Origin: Spirometra erinaceieuropaei
Taxonomy: Eukaryota; Platyhelminthes; Cestoda; Diphyllobothriidea; Diphyllobothriidae
Assembly (NCBI GenBank): GCA_902702965.1
Contig: CACRXP010000634.1
Coordinates: 62,001 to 126,000, forward strand
DNA: 64,000 bases
Direction of reading: 5' to 3'
The notes beneath the pieces are model-generated. The model did not search any database, was not told the origin of the DNA, and saw nothing but the letters and a program-made list of their open reading frames with translations. Every line of letters starts with the position of its first letter. The stretch's first letter is position 1. Below are positions 34,556 through 45,950 of this stretch, in pieces. A program made the position numbers and the translations under genes.

Positions 34556-35964
34556 TTACTGCTGGCACTTTATGGATTGGCCTTCCAAAATGTCGTGTTC
34601 CAAAAAGGCGTTGAAGTCACTGGCACGCATGCTTAGCATTTTTAATAAAAATTTGTTGATGGGTCCATATGAGCTGTCCGAAACGTTCGTGCATGCATTG
34701 CACAGCTTCAGAGAGGACAGTCGAATCATATTTGGCGGAATTCTTTTCACCCTCCCGTAAGTAAAATCCACAGTCGCCTTCAGAGCTAAACTGCCTAATA
34801 TGAACGTGGAATATCCGAAACCAAAGCGTGGAATTTTCCGCTTTTTAGATCGAAGGCTCTGTTTGGCGTTTCAATTGTTCATGGAGAAAAAGAAATAAGT
34901 AAAAAATGGCATGACTAGCATTCTGCCCACTAATCGTCAAGTTTACTTCCATCGTTATCTTACCTGTCTGGCCACATGTACATCAGCTTTAGAGATCGGA
35001 GCCATGCATGAGTATTGCCAGTATCTCTCTGTCCATTTGTCCCGTAAAAATTTGCAGTCAAAAGATAAGTCTTCCTTCTGAATTTTAATTATGACGTAGT
35101 AACGCCAGGATGTATTTTCTAGTATTTTCTCAATAAAGCGGTAGTCAGCTTGTCGAGCCAAGTGGGTAACCACTTCACCGAGACCTACGCCAAAGCTAGA
35201 ATGCGGGCATCTCGTTTTATCTGGAAGTATTAATAACCTCGTCAATATTTAAGCTAATTGATAACCTTTACAATATATAATGTACGAACATAGCACGCTA
35301 ATCCTGTTTGAACAACAAACGTTTTCAGTTGATGGTCCTCGTTTTGATTCAGAATAAGGCCGGGTATGGGCTCTTTGTCTAAAGCCTACTTCGTCCGCTG
35401 CAAACGACATATAATTTAAAATATTTGACTAAACAATGTAACCTTTTTCAGGAAACCCACATGATTCGGGACATTTTCATTCATTTTAATAGCTGCACAA
35501 TTAACGCAGCTTTCGTACGGCTGTTTCAGAACATTTTGACATGAAAATAGGAAAACAATGATTTGTAATGTCTCCAGCGCTCACATAATTTTGCGGTGTT
35601 ATTAAATTATTTTGTTAGGTAGGCTTATTAAAATTTATCAAAGAGGTGATTCTATCGAATTCAATCGTCAAAAAGCGCTGTTCTGATATAATAAAAATAA
35701 TTTTTAAAGATAAGCTATTTGTACGCCAGCAGTTTGCTAATACCAACTACGTCAGGCTTTTCATACGAAATGTATATGTGCTTTGTAAGACAAAGGACAA
35801 TAAGCACGAAATTAAAATTGTCTAGGTATTTTTTGTAGCTTAATACAACAAATTTATTTTATGTCAGCAGATTTCAAAGACGTACGGAAAGGAAATTTAC
35901 CTCTCACAATTAAGCAGCATTCTGTACAATAAAGCAAGTAAGAAATTGCCGCCAGAAATTTCAT
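34556..35964 (-). CDS. Secreted-family copy D, three exons
   Basis: Exons on the minus strand are 35964-35901 (64 nt), 35220-34964 (257 nt) and 34858-34556 (303 nt), giving 207 residues. Intron 1 is 680 nt, phase 1, donor GTAAAT; intron 2 is 105 nt, phase 0, donor GTAAGA. Exon 1 encodes a signal peptide, M-K-F-L-A-A-I-S-Y-L-L-Y-C-T-E-C-C. Exon 2 has the three conserved Cys (R-C-P-H, F-D-C-K-F-L-R-D, Q-Y-S-C). Exon 3 keeps the V-D-F-T-Y block but the invariant Trp is Gly, and it ends K-C-Q-Q. The start follows from the hydrophobic opening and from the exon length shared with B and E. It is the most divergent copy but has no stop or frameshift. It is likely secreted; its function is unknown. 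Neighbours are mobile elements only. Confidence 0.75.
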
Positions 35965-36229
35965 TCCTGCATGAAGGCAATAATAACTGTCAATGTTTTA
36001 GACCGCTGGAGATTGAGAAGACAACCATATGGTTCGATAAAATGTTCTTCTTTACAGGTTGATTTGAACTGACAAATAGAAAATGCACCTATGAAATTAA
36101 AGCTACTTGTCAATGTTCTGACATTTAGGGATGTGCTTGGCCATGGACAGCGTGCTGTAAATTGTCTGCATTCAGTCAAGTAGCCTCGGTATCTAACAGC
36201 AGCAGGGTACTATGGCTCCAGGTATGGAA

Positions 36230-36640
36230 CAGGGTCCCTTTCGCGAATAAAAAAATACGATCGCGGGGACAACAGTTTTATTTGCCTGACGTTATAAATT
36301 CTTGATCGAACCCATCATATGAGACAGTAGGAGCCGCCATGCCACCGCATACGTATGAAAATTTTCGCCTCTTACAATTTGAATATGTGGCATCATTCCT
36401 CTGCAATGCTGCTGCATTTTCGGCCACTCTCATTCGAAGCAGTCTTCCGGTTTCTTCCACGTAGTTTTTTTGCCCGAATTCGCAGGCTAACTGACCCCAG
36501 ACGTTTCTTGATGTGATAGTGTGTATTTCGGTATAATTACCTGAGGCCTGATGGTTGCATCCGGTCTGTGTGCAACTGCGACCCTAATGATGCGACAGAG
36601 AGGCAGGCAGCCTCCGAAACTTTCTTGATTTACGAGCTCG
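36230..36640 (-). mobile_element. Penelope-like element family C, GIY-YIG fragment
   Basis: Minus-strand frames show N-Y-V-E-E-T-G-R-L-L-R-M-R-V-A-E-N-A-A-A, matching the Y-V-G-K-T-G-R core of family C with the central Gly replaced by Glu, plus the upstream linker (A-S-E-T-F block near 36610 on the opposite reading). CCTGACG-TTA-like sequence at the low end matches the 3' end of copy 1b. Confidence 0.55.
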
Positions 36641-36829
36641 TTTGGTTGTTTGTATTAGCACCCATATTAGTCATTCCGTCACTGTCAGCGGCAGACATTA
36701 TTTCCTCTTCTCAAACACAAATAGTACGACTCATTTTCATTTATCGTAAAAGTGTTATATCCCGACTAGTTATTATACCCTCAATAAAGACTGGAGAGCT
36801 TGTCCACGATTCATGTACAGTGAGTGACC

Positions 36830-37630
36830 GATCTCCTGAAATGTCGGCTGGAATTTGGAAATGCGCCTTCCACTAGAAAGGATTAATTGGTCGCAGTTGT
36901 AATAATGATTATCTTGCGGCACAATATTCTACCATTTTAGATTCGGCAGGATGTCCGTTTTTGAGTACACTGCTGGTCAATCTCCTATAGCAACCGTACT
37001 CGTTAAGAAATAGCGTCTTATGTAGCATGTATTCTTTCCGTTGATTTTTGGTGGCTTTGCAAATCTAAATATATCTTTTTAAAACATGAATAAAATATGC
37101 TTTTTCAGTTTAATCAATTGAGAACTGCGTTTTCTTTATATGTCATACTCACGAAATGAGTATAATCAGGCTTTAACAAGTTTCCAATTATAAGATTTTT
37201 AAGACCGCGCATTGTCCACTCAATTAGCATCTTACTGGGCCTTTTACCACGGCTTCTCATGAAATGTACAAAATAGACCGCAATCATTGCTAAATTACAT
37301 GAAATCTGTATGATATCTTTCATGCGGCTAAAAATTTACGTGATTTTCTTTACGCAGGACGCATGCACCTTGTAGAATGAAATCACTGGGTGCTTATGCA
37401 ACGAAGTATAGAGCTCCATATTATTCGGCACATAGAAAAATTGTTTAAAAACTTCATTATGCTTCCTTCTTGGGTACAACACATACAGAATACGTGCTTC
37501 TCCATTAATTGACTGAAAGAAAGCATATTTTATATTTATGATTTCCTTAAGATATACTTGAATTTGCAACACCGTCGAAAATCAGTGGGAAGAAGCATGC
37601 TTAATAAGTAGTCACTTTTCTACGAATACA
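36830..37630. repeat. Foldback element, decayed copy 3
   Basis: The left terminus, with TCCTGAAATGTCGGC, and the right part, with CGAAAATCAGTGGGAAGAAGCATGC and AAGTAGTCACTTTT, match the foldback family. Internal complementary blocks are diverged. Minus-strand frames here are arm sequence rather than genes. Confidence 0.4.
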
Positions 37631-37749
37631 GTTGCTACAGGTGATTGAAGTGCGACGTTTTCAAAAACTGACATCCGGCTGAGTCCGCACTGATATAAAA
37701 TTTTGCCGCAAGATAATCAGTATTAAAAGCGCGACAAAGTAATCCTTCC

Positions 37750-40400
37750 TCAGAGGAGACATAGATAGTCAAAAACTTAGGCGGCGAACCAGAATCCCCG
37801 CCACCGTAATCAGCATACATGTCATGCTATGAGCACGAAAACTAAGATAGAGCAGCCACAACATGTTTGCACGTTGCGTGAGATTGTATCGACAGGTCAA
37901 CCTTATGATAACTGAAAACATTCCACAAATGGTTCTTCCAAAATGATCTTAACAAACACGGCCCAAATTCCTCCGATGTCCTTTGAGCAAGTGTGCTTAG
38001 AATATTAAATGCTAAGTATTTGTGGCCGGAAAAAAATCATTTTACATTGAATTGAACAACAGTTCTGGTCTAGTTCCATTTCATAAATAGGTCCGACACT
38101 TAGTAAAACCCGCACCGTCTGTTAATCACTTTCTCAGTCACCTACTTAGGAGCTTGAGATCGTTTACTAGTTTGGAATGGCAATAATTCGTGTTAAATGA
38201 CGATGGTGGTTCAAAGCAGTACCGTAGCAATCCGCGCTGACCTGTCAGACAACCCGACCGACATCCACGTCAACTCAGAAAACCAGTCACTTAGGCGTCT
38301 CTAAAAGCCCTGCTATTATTAATTTAGGCAAACTCGTCTCAAATTTTCCCGATGGCCTCTGGGTGAGTGCAGTAAGAATTTCAAGGGCTTATGTATCTGT
38401 CACAAAAGGGCACTCGCCTTCATGGTTCATCTGATAGATAATCCAGTCTTACGCCATCTCTTCTGCATGTCATTGAAGTGTTGACCAGACTGAATTCTGT
38501 CTTACACGGTCAAACGGTCATTGTGTAATTAAGCTGCTTATCCACTTTAGATTCTTTCCGGCAATTAAAGAAAATTTGATCATAGAAGAAAGAAATGAGC
38601 GTTGAAATATGGCCTGTTTTGGATTACGGAGGCTCAAATAAAGGAGCCTGCTATGGACACATTTATGAAGGAGAAGCCACAATCGCTGGAACAAAAGCCT
38701 TATTGACCTTAAGTTTCCTTTTCCCCCTTTGACACATCATCAGAGACAATAGCCATTACTACTTGTTCAAAGACAAGGGACAAGTTTATTTAAAGGATGC
38801 GGTTGTTATGCTACTACAAACCTAGGTATATCATCGGTTACCGGCACTCCTCAGTGATCGTTCTACTTAGTGTGACGACTGTATGATGCCAACATTTGCA
38901 AAGTTATTTGCAGCGATTTCATCACGCGTGTTGGGTGCTAATTTGACGACTTCTCAACCATTTGATCCACTCACCCTGGCGTTGCGAACATTCTTTACCT
39001 GGGGGCTCCCTGCGTGGCTAATAACATCGTCAGAGCAAAGTCACGGTAACGAGTATGGATGTGCAAAATCAGGGTACATGAAAATATAGTGGGAATTTGT
39101 TAACTATAACTCAAACAGCATACGCGGTTGTCAGCTCTTGCTATATTTTTGACCTCTTAAAATTTGAATGTTTGTTCGGATCTCGTCGAACGAGCCGTAA
39201 CTTGAGGACTGGCGTCATTTATCCGCACTGCTGCTTTGTGTTCGACTAATTGCGTTTGGAGCTGTCTTTCGGGTTCCTTGACGTATTTTCTTTATCCTCA
39301 ACTGCATCAGATCCGATAAGCGACTCGAACCGTTTATTGCCGTGACAGCGCGCCTTTCGGTTTTTTTCCCTAGGGCCAGATGGTTTCCTCCGGTCTGTGT
39401 GCTATTTCACTCCCGAAATGGTGCAAGAAAGCGCTCGTCTACTTCCGAAGCGTTTTTAACGTTGGAAGGCACTTACGCCCAGCCTAGCATACGGTCTCCA
39501 AAATAAATTTTGTTACGCTTTTCCCCTGCCTCTAGATAATGGCGGCTTTCTCCTATAATTCACCTTTAAGTGGCGTGCATGAATATAATCATAAAAAATT
39601 CTTCACGTTTTGAAAGTGAATGGCTGTTTTCTGGCCTTTGTGAAAATGTCGTTAGAGTCGAGTCATGTGGATGCCATTCAGTCTTGATGTCGGTACTTCA
39701 GTCATTAGGTCCATGCCTGAGAGGCCCAGGTAGTTTGCTGGGATTTCCTCGATCAACGAAACACTCTCATAAACAAGAAACACCCTTGAGTTCTGCGAAC
39801 CTCTACAACCAAGCCAAATGCGTTAAATTTAAAAAAATAGTAAAGATTTATCAATGTCAGAAAGTTACAAAATGACAGCCAAACATGATTTGGCTATTTC
39901 TATGGACGTTAAAGGTATAGTCACATCTGGTTAAATATTGAATTTAATATCTTTCATTACTGCTTTGTGAAGCTTATTGTATGCTTATAATAGCAGTTGC
40001 ATCAATCATAGCAATCTCTATTTTACTCATATTCAGTTTGTGGGTTGTTTTTTGAAATAAAAGCAGGCAACTGGATTATTTTAGTATAAATATTCATAGC
40101 CTTACTTTGTTTTTCGACGTTTCACTTTTGTATGTGTGTAAGAATACGCAGTCGGCTGAACTACTAAAGTTTAAACCTCCCAGTCTTTATTATTATCACG
40201 ATGTACGTTAGCTTACGAGTCGGCTATTTGTAGTCTTCATGCGTCTTGAACTAGGAATTTTGAAGTGCTGACAAACGGAATTTGACCCCTTTTATTGACA
40301 CACATTAAGGAACCTTTAGCAATGGTTAACATTTAGTTAGACCTCCGGATCCCTTTGCATTAACAAAACATAAACTGCGCAAATATCCTTGAAAATAGAA
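37750..40400. repeat. 2.65-kb dispersed repeat, copy 1
   Basis: This segment is repeated in the same orientation at 51.06-53.72 kb. The left edge (GAGGAGACATAGATAGTCAA) and the right edge (GCAAATATCCTTGAA-ATAGAAAATAA) are shared, and similarity is high at both ends and throughout. It contains a family C PLE remnant at 39.13-39.56 kb, so it is either a composite element or an old segmental duplication. No transposase or terminal repeats were seen. Confidence 0.7.
39130..39560 (-). mobile_element. Penelope-like element family C remnant in the 2.65-kb repeat
   Basis: Minus-strand frames give the linker and a GIY-YIG domain with R-K-Y-V-K-E-P-E-R-Q-L-Q-T, corresponding to K-Y-V-G-K-T-G-R in copy 1b. 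Many frameshifts and stops are present. The same remnant is in the second copy of the repeat. Confidence 0.5.
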
Positions 40401-42411
40401 AATAAATGTCAAAGAAAAAACTTGTACGACGATCCTTATGATATCAAAACTCCTGGTCTCGTCTAAAAATAAAATCACGCAGGGTGTTCAGTTGGAGGAA
40501 CAATCCTGATGACGGAGTATATTCGCTGCTTGCTGCGAAGGAAAACTTTGAGCAAACTTTACACCAAATTAAACAAAATCATAAAAATGCAAAAAGGCTA
40601 TTGTTATTGTGCACCTTGTTTAAAATAAAAAGAACGTGAGCTGAGCTGATTAATGTGCATTTTTTCGAAAAAATAATTCGGTTCACCTCATGACTGCCTA
40701 CGGCCTTCTGTCGATTAGTCTATTTACCCAGACAAAAGCCAGCACTTTGCTGAGCACTTGGTTTTAAGATTCAGTGGCAAACGTTAATCCCTGCTGGTTT
40801 GGTCGAAAGACGCTTTAACTTGGTGGCTGTCTAAAACAGATAGTAAGCACTGAAAGCACCTGGTTTTGGCGATCTCAGAAGCCTTAAAACTAAAGCTGCT
40901 CTTTCTATTTCGCAACTTTTTGACAATAAGCTGTGTGAGGGGGTGTCCCGGGCAAAAGAGTTCTGTCAGTTTTGAGAGGCACTGATGTCAACGGTAGCAG
41001 ATTACTTTGATAGAATATTCATGAGCCGCGTAGGTTTGCTGTGAGAAGATATTTTTTAAAGTAGTCAACGAAATGTCTACCACTGACGTCATTGCTGAAG
41101 GCTGAATGTTCTCATTTGGTGTATCAGCCGGACAGGAGCACCTATTGATATCCGCTTCGATAAGACATTATTCCCACGCGTACGAATTTAGGCTTTTTCA
41201 ACTCGGCTAAGATATTCAGGTGCATTTTGTGCCAATAAAGCCCTTGACAATCAAGTTGCGTAAACCATCAGTCGTATCCGTACGAACTGAGACTTTGTTA
41301 AAGCGACTGAAAGATTCTGGCAGCATCTGCATGTTAGAGCATTTATCATGTAATCTCCACATATTTAGCCCTACATGCTTATTTGATTGACTTCGTGAGG
41401 GTTAGTTTCGACCAGTTCTTTTCAGCAGAGATTAATTTATTGCAAAATTTGCTCTGCACCACTGAGACGAAATATACGAATGCAAGCATGTTGCAACTAC
41501 GGCGTCTCGGCAGTTGTCAGTGCCGTTTACATCTTCAGAAGGGGAGCTGACAGACAAGTGCTGTCATGTGGCAAGCTAACCGCTCCCCGCAAACATCGGT
41601 CTTGAAGTGGATCAATGATCGGTACTTTTTACAATAACTGCTTTCAACATTTCATTTTTCCGTCGAACTTCTTTGTGGGTTAGACATCAGGGGGTCGATT
41701 AACCTACACAATTGTCCCTGTTACTGCCCTGCAAAAAGGCTAAGTGGCAATTAGATATCAGTTGTCAAATAATGTCCTAGGCCTTTGTGGTAGGTGAGAA
41801 AAAATTGTATATTTATTTCACCAGAAATAAAATTATTCGCGGCATAACCACTTTTTACATTATATTGAGTGCTACTGATCAAAAAGGAAGAATTTCATTA
41901 TATGCCGTTTTCAACCTTCCATTTGATACAGGGTACGTTTCGCTCATAGAATGGATCCGCCGGTATGTGTACGAACTAGTATATTATCTGTCACTAACGT
42001 TGCCTAGAAGTCACCGTCTGTGTTAACTACAAAAGCTTAATGATGGATCATTGTGATGGGTTGAAGCTACCGCGATGAACATCTTTATAATTTTGGTGCT
42101 AATCGGAATGTAGATGTTAACCTGAACACTTCAGTCAATTCAAAACCACTTAGACAAGGAACATTTCATCGCTTAGCTTAAAGGTTTCTGCAAGATATGT
42201 TGTTGTTAAACAGAGGGAAAATATTCGAATTTCGCCTGTTTCCCTGAAGGATAAGAACACCAATTAACAAAAAATAGGTAAAATCATTGTCTTTCGTAAA
42301 AAGAATATATCCTTCACGCAGCCAACATTTGCATGCTACCGAGTACATCAGATTAAACAAGGCTTATTATACTGACAATATCTGGCAGTTTAGTTCGTCA
42401 ACTAGGTTTTT

Positions 42412-42589
42412 GTTATGCACGTTCCTGGCTGCTGAGTCAGACGCCGCGGTCTGTTTGTCAGCACAAATCCTAGAAAAACTCAAAGGTGAAAGTCTTTCAA
42501 CACCTGAAGTTCTGTCCCAGGACGAACTTCATGTTCGATTGGACATTCTGCGAACAGATGCGGGCGCAAGACTGGGTTCGCCGATGTAG
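42412..42589 (+). CDS. Possible orphan exon, unknown protein
   Basis: A plus-strand open segment of about 58 codons has unusually protein-like, balanced composition compared with its A+T-rich surroundings: charged and helical runs such as A-Q-I-L-E-K-L-K-G-E and D-E-L-H-V-R-L-D-I-L-R-T-D. An acceptor-like AG precedes it (CTAG near 42404 or CTGAG near 42436), and GT at 42586 after C-C-G-A-T could serve as a donor. I find no partner exon and do not recognise the protein. It may be a captured gene fragment. Confidence 0.3.
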
Positions 42590-43422
42590 GCAAATATCAC
42601 CGAGGCGGGCCTGCAGAGATTTAATTTGTTGGTCTTTCAACACTGTGGACTAAATATTTGATCGGCGTGTGAATGGTACCTTAGTCTTCATCTAACAGGA
42701 TCAACTGCTGACATTCACGAAACTTCTCAATAGATTTTTCTCGATCAGTTAACAACCAAAAAAGAATTCCCCTGATGTCAATGTATGCCGACATTCTTTT
42801 CCTTTTTTATCTCGCTTTAATAAAGTTTGGTTTTGTCAGATTCTAGAAAGACGTCTGCCGCAACAGGAAGATTGTAAGCACAACATATTCGTTTTACAGA
42901 AGTGATCGGATGGAAAGACATGCTTCGACAAATTAAGAACATAAACCGAAATCCCATTGTGTTAATCTAGCATAGTTCATGAAGCTACATAATAAGAGCT
43001 TAGTATTTTATTACTTCTAGCAGTCCACATATTAGAAGCGTTTAATGTCGGGCCGAGTCGAATTAGAGATCTGTGGAAACGTCAGATTATTTACACTAAA
43101 TATTATATAATATCTTAGCCTTTGTCTTCAGTGCTGCATTTGGCTTCCTATGACGAATTTTCTCCGCGGTGAGTTCTAACTCTCTGATACCTCTACAGCG
43201 CGTCCGCTTTTCAGTGGCTAACGTTCCAAGAGCCCCAGTCAGTAAGCTTTGAGAAGTTCTTCTTTAAATGGCCCAATGACTAACGCATAAAGAGCAAGTA
43301 ATATCAATAGCGTTCGAGCGACCAACCTGCTAACGGATAAGACGTAATTCATATGAAATATCTGCCTCAAGCACGAAAAATACAGAATTCAAGTGTTAAA
43401 ATGCACGATGTCTTCGGATATC

Positions 43423-43428
43423 TTTATT
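43423..43428 (-). terminator. Poly(A) signal of copy E
   Basis: AATAAA on the minus strand lies 45 nt after the stop of copy E, within GAAATAAAGATATCC. Copy A has AATAAAGATGTAC at the equivalent distance, which supports homologous 3' untranslated regions. Confidence 0.6.
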
Positions 43429-43473
43429 TCAAAAGAGTCGGCATCACTTTGAACTGTTTCACTTCGCTCGACG

Positions 43474-44409
43474 TTATTGAAGACATTCTTTGTAGTTAGC
43501 ATCCAACAGACTCCTTTTCAAAAACCTGTTAAAGTCAGAAGACTGCATCTTGACTAATCCTAATAAAAAGGGGTCTACGCCTCTATAAGGACGTACAGTA
43601 GCACTTGTTGGTGAATTGAAAAATTGAATGGAAGATAGTCGAATCTTATTTGGTATGTTGATTTCCTTTCCCCAGTAAGTGAAATCGAGAGTCACCTCCA
43701 ATGTCAACTCAGGTAGATCGAAGAACAAATATCCGACTGTTGTCCACAAGTTATTAAACGTTTGCGTCACGTATTCCTAATATATAAAACACGTAAATGA
43801 TCATAATGTGTGTGCGTTTTACCAAGTTCATTAGAGAGGATATAAACTGAAAAAAACCCTCCGTACTTATTATCTTACTTGTTTTTCAATATGTAATTTG
43901 GCTTTGAGAAATGATGATTGACATGTGTACTGGAAATAGTTGGCGGGCGCTACGTCTCGAAGGAATATACATTTAAAATGAAGGGATGTGCAGTCTGTGA
44001 GAAATTTTAATCTCAAACGCGAATACGCCTGAAGGAAAATTTTTTTTTCAAACTGTGCATGATAAGCCTGGAGTACCAAATACTCAGCGACGTCGTTTAA
44101 GATGATATCGTAACCATTCCTCGGACATTCGGATACACCTGGGAATAGAAGGGTTTGAGAAATTATCAAAAAGATAAGTAAAATTGTTTTTTTAGTTTTT
44201 GGCTGCTACTTGCACGCTATAAACTTGATTTTTTATTGGGTACATCGTATTGTAATCGAAATACAGCTATGCATATATTGCTCCAAGTATTATCTGCTAT
44301 ATATTTCATAGAATGCTGCAATTGTGAATGTTTAATACGAATTACTGTTTATAAAAAAACAGGCTTCCGTGCAATAAAACAAAATGGAAAGCATTATCAG
44401 AGGTTTCAT
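43474..44409 (-). CDS. Secreted-family copy E, three exons, intact reference copy
   Basis: Exons on the minus strand are 44409-44346 (64 nt), 44138-43879 (260 nt) and 43776-43474 (303 nt), giving 208 residues. Intron 1 is 207 nt, phase 1, donor GTAATT, acceptor TTCTATTCCCAG. Intron 2 is 102 nt, phase 0, donor GTAAGA, acceptor TTTATATATTAG. Residues 1-21 form a signal peptide (M-K-P-L-I-M-L-S-I-L-F-Y-C). Conserved Cys are at about 26 (E-C-P-R-N), 78 (F-K-C-I-F-L-R-D), 94 (Q-Y-T-C) and 206 (E-C-L-Q-stop); two disulfides are plausible. T-L-D-F-T-Y-W ends at residue 143, followed by N-K-I-R-L-S-S. The ATG is set by the hydrophobic opening and by the exon length shared with B and D. A TATA-like box lies 32 nt upstream and AATAAA lies 45 nt after the stop. 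No transmembrane segment other than the signal is evident. The family is not recognised. Confidence 0.8.
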
Positions 44410-44441
44410 TCCTTTGTCACATCAACGTGATTTTTCAATTG

Positions 44442-44448
44442 ATATACT
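44442..44448 (-). promoter_or_regulatory. Candidate TATA-like box of copy E
   Basis: AGTATAT on the minus strand lies 32 nt before the ATG at 44409, the same heptamer and spacing as in copy B. Confidence 0.4.
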
Positions 44449-45354
44449 ACTGCAGACTAAGAAACCAACGAGGCGAGCAGCAAAACTGTCGTAGTATCAT
44501 TGGTCATGCGACTTGACGGTTGTGTTGACAGGTGTGCCGGACACAAGAAGCCAGCTTATGGAAATTTGCTCCTCCGTATATAAAATTCCACCATTTTATG
44601 ACAACAAATATGACTGCGGCTCTCAAGCATAGTAGCACAGTTAGTTTTTTCGGGATATTGATGAGAATGTACAATGACAGGCAAACTGCACCTACCTGAG
44701 CCGGTCACGACAAAGCCAGATATACGAGCATGTTCATCGTCCTTCGAGAAAATATTTATGAAAGATAAAATAATGTACTTTGAAAAACAAGGACGTAAAT
44801 CCCAAGCTGGCACATTGATCACGAGGAATGCTTAATTACATATTTCGAACCTTGTGTGCGCAAATGAACCGTGCATGTCTGGTCATTCTACTCAAACATT
44901 TGCGTGGCATTCGTCAAATGCACCTTTTTCTTAAAACTACCCGCCTGTTTACGCATAGAGAAAGGCTATTTAGACAGTCCCCTAGCCATTCAATTTGCCT
45001 AATAAATAAACACAGTAAATTTAAAAAATTGTATAAAAATATACTTGTGCAGTTTCTGCCGTTAAAATTAAAACCGCGTTTTTTCAAGGCAATAAAATCC
45101 TCCGTTCTACAGTGTTTGATATTTTACCAAACTAAGGGTCCTCTGTTATAATCTATTTGTGTAGGTTTTAATTGAGTGTTCTACGTGAACATATAATGTC
45201 ATGTTGCATCCTTCGAACATGAACTGCAAGTTTTTTTTCGCAAAATAACTGAAATCCATAGTGATAATCAAATCTTTGTGGCGTATTTGGCCATTGAAAT
45301 ATGCGACCGGTATGCTCAAACGTTTGCCAGCATAGTTACACTATCTCTTTGCAT
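44449..45354. other. No supported gene
   Basis: Upstream flank of copy E. Minus-strand sequence near 44700-44745 has an acceptor-like TTCTCGAAG and a phase-1 donor-like TCAGGTAGGT around about 15 open codons. This could be a chance exon-like segment or an alternative upstream exon. Confidence 0.3.
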
Positions 45355-45657
45355 GTGGCTCCATGGTAGAGCGTTAAACTCCATGACCAAAGATCCCGGG
45401 TTCGAATCTCAAGTGATCCACCCTTGGGGTTGGGTACGAATGGCTGATGACGGCTAATAAGCCAGAAATGGTCATTCCGGTCTCCCTTGTCTTTGTCGGC
45501 TCCCTCTCATCTATGTCTACTACTAATCGCTGTGCGACTGCCTGCGAGGGTTTACGTATTTGCCCCAAGGCACAACAGAACGAGCACGTTCCCTAACCTG
45601 ATCGGTGAGCGCGTATCTGTCATAATTGATATTCCCGATCACGACCGACAGGATAAC
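45355..45657 (+). mobile_element. tRNA-derived SINE, copy 1
   Basis: The head has a tRNA-like A box (GTGGCTCCATGGTAGAGC) and B box (GGTTCGAATCTC), with D-arm pairing largely kept, followed by a non-tRNA body containing CTGATGACGGCTAATAAGCC. The anticodon and acceptor stems do not pair, so it is not a functional tRNA gene. It is tandem with copy 2 at a period of about 309 nt. Confidence 0.65.
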
Positions 45658-45930
45658 GGGCCCGTGGCTCAATGGTAGAGCGTTAAACTCCATGACCAAA
45701 GATCCCGGGTTCGAATCTCAAGTGATCCACACTTGGGGTTGGGTATGACTGGCTGATGACGGCTAATAAGCCAGAAATGGCCATTCCGGCCTCCCTTGTC
45801 TTTGTCGGCTCCATTTCATCTATGTCTACTACTAATCGCTGTGCGACTGCTTGCGAGGGTTTAAGAATGAGCCCAAAGGCACAACAGAACGAGCATGTTC
45901 TGTAACCTGATCGGTGAGCGCGCATCTGTC
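45658..45930 (+). mobile_element. tRNA-derived SINE, copy 2
   Basis: The head reads GGGCCCGTGGCTCAATGGTA with a GCTC/GAGC D-stem and B box GGTTCGAATCTC. The body is about 95 percent similar by eye to copy 1. An (AT)n tail follows. Related bodies, mostly lacking the A box, occur near 54.63-54.80 and 60.10-60.20 kb. Confidence 0.7.
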
Positions 45931-45950
45931 ATAATATATATATATATATT
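45931..45950. repeat. AT microsatellite
   Basis: A short (AT)n run at the 3' end of the second SINE copy. Confidence 0.8.

Larger units (their letters stand above)
40401..43473. other. No supported complete gene
   Basis: The DNA is A+T-rich and no complete gene or element is recognised. One protein-like open segment at 42.4-42.6 kb is listed separately. The frame at 41787-42026 has no supporting feature. Confidence 0.3.

Noticed and set aside
44268..44330. Plus-strand signal-peptide-like frame (M-H-I-L-L-Q-V-L-S-A...E-C-C) inside intron 1 of copy E
   Set aside because: It resembles exon 1 of the secreted family, but it is on the opposite strand to copy E, lacks a GT donor at the family position, and no plus-strand exon 2 follows. 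It is kept only as a curiosity.
45658..45740. Functional tRNA gene
   Set aside because: A and B boxes are present but the anticodon and acceptor stems do not pair, and the unit continues into a repeated body, so it is a SINE.
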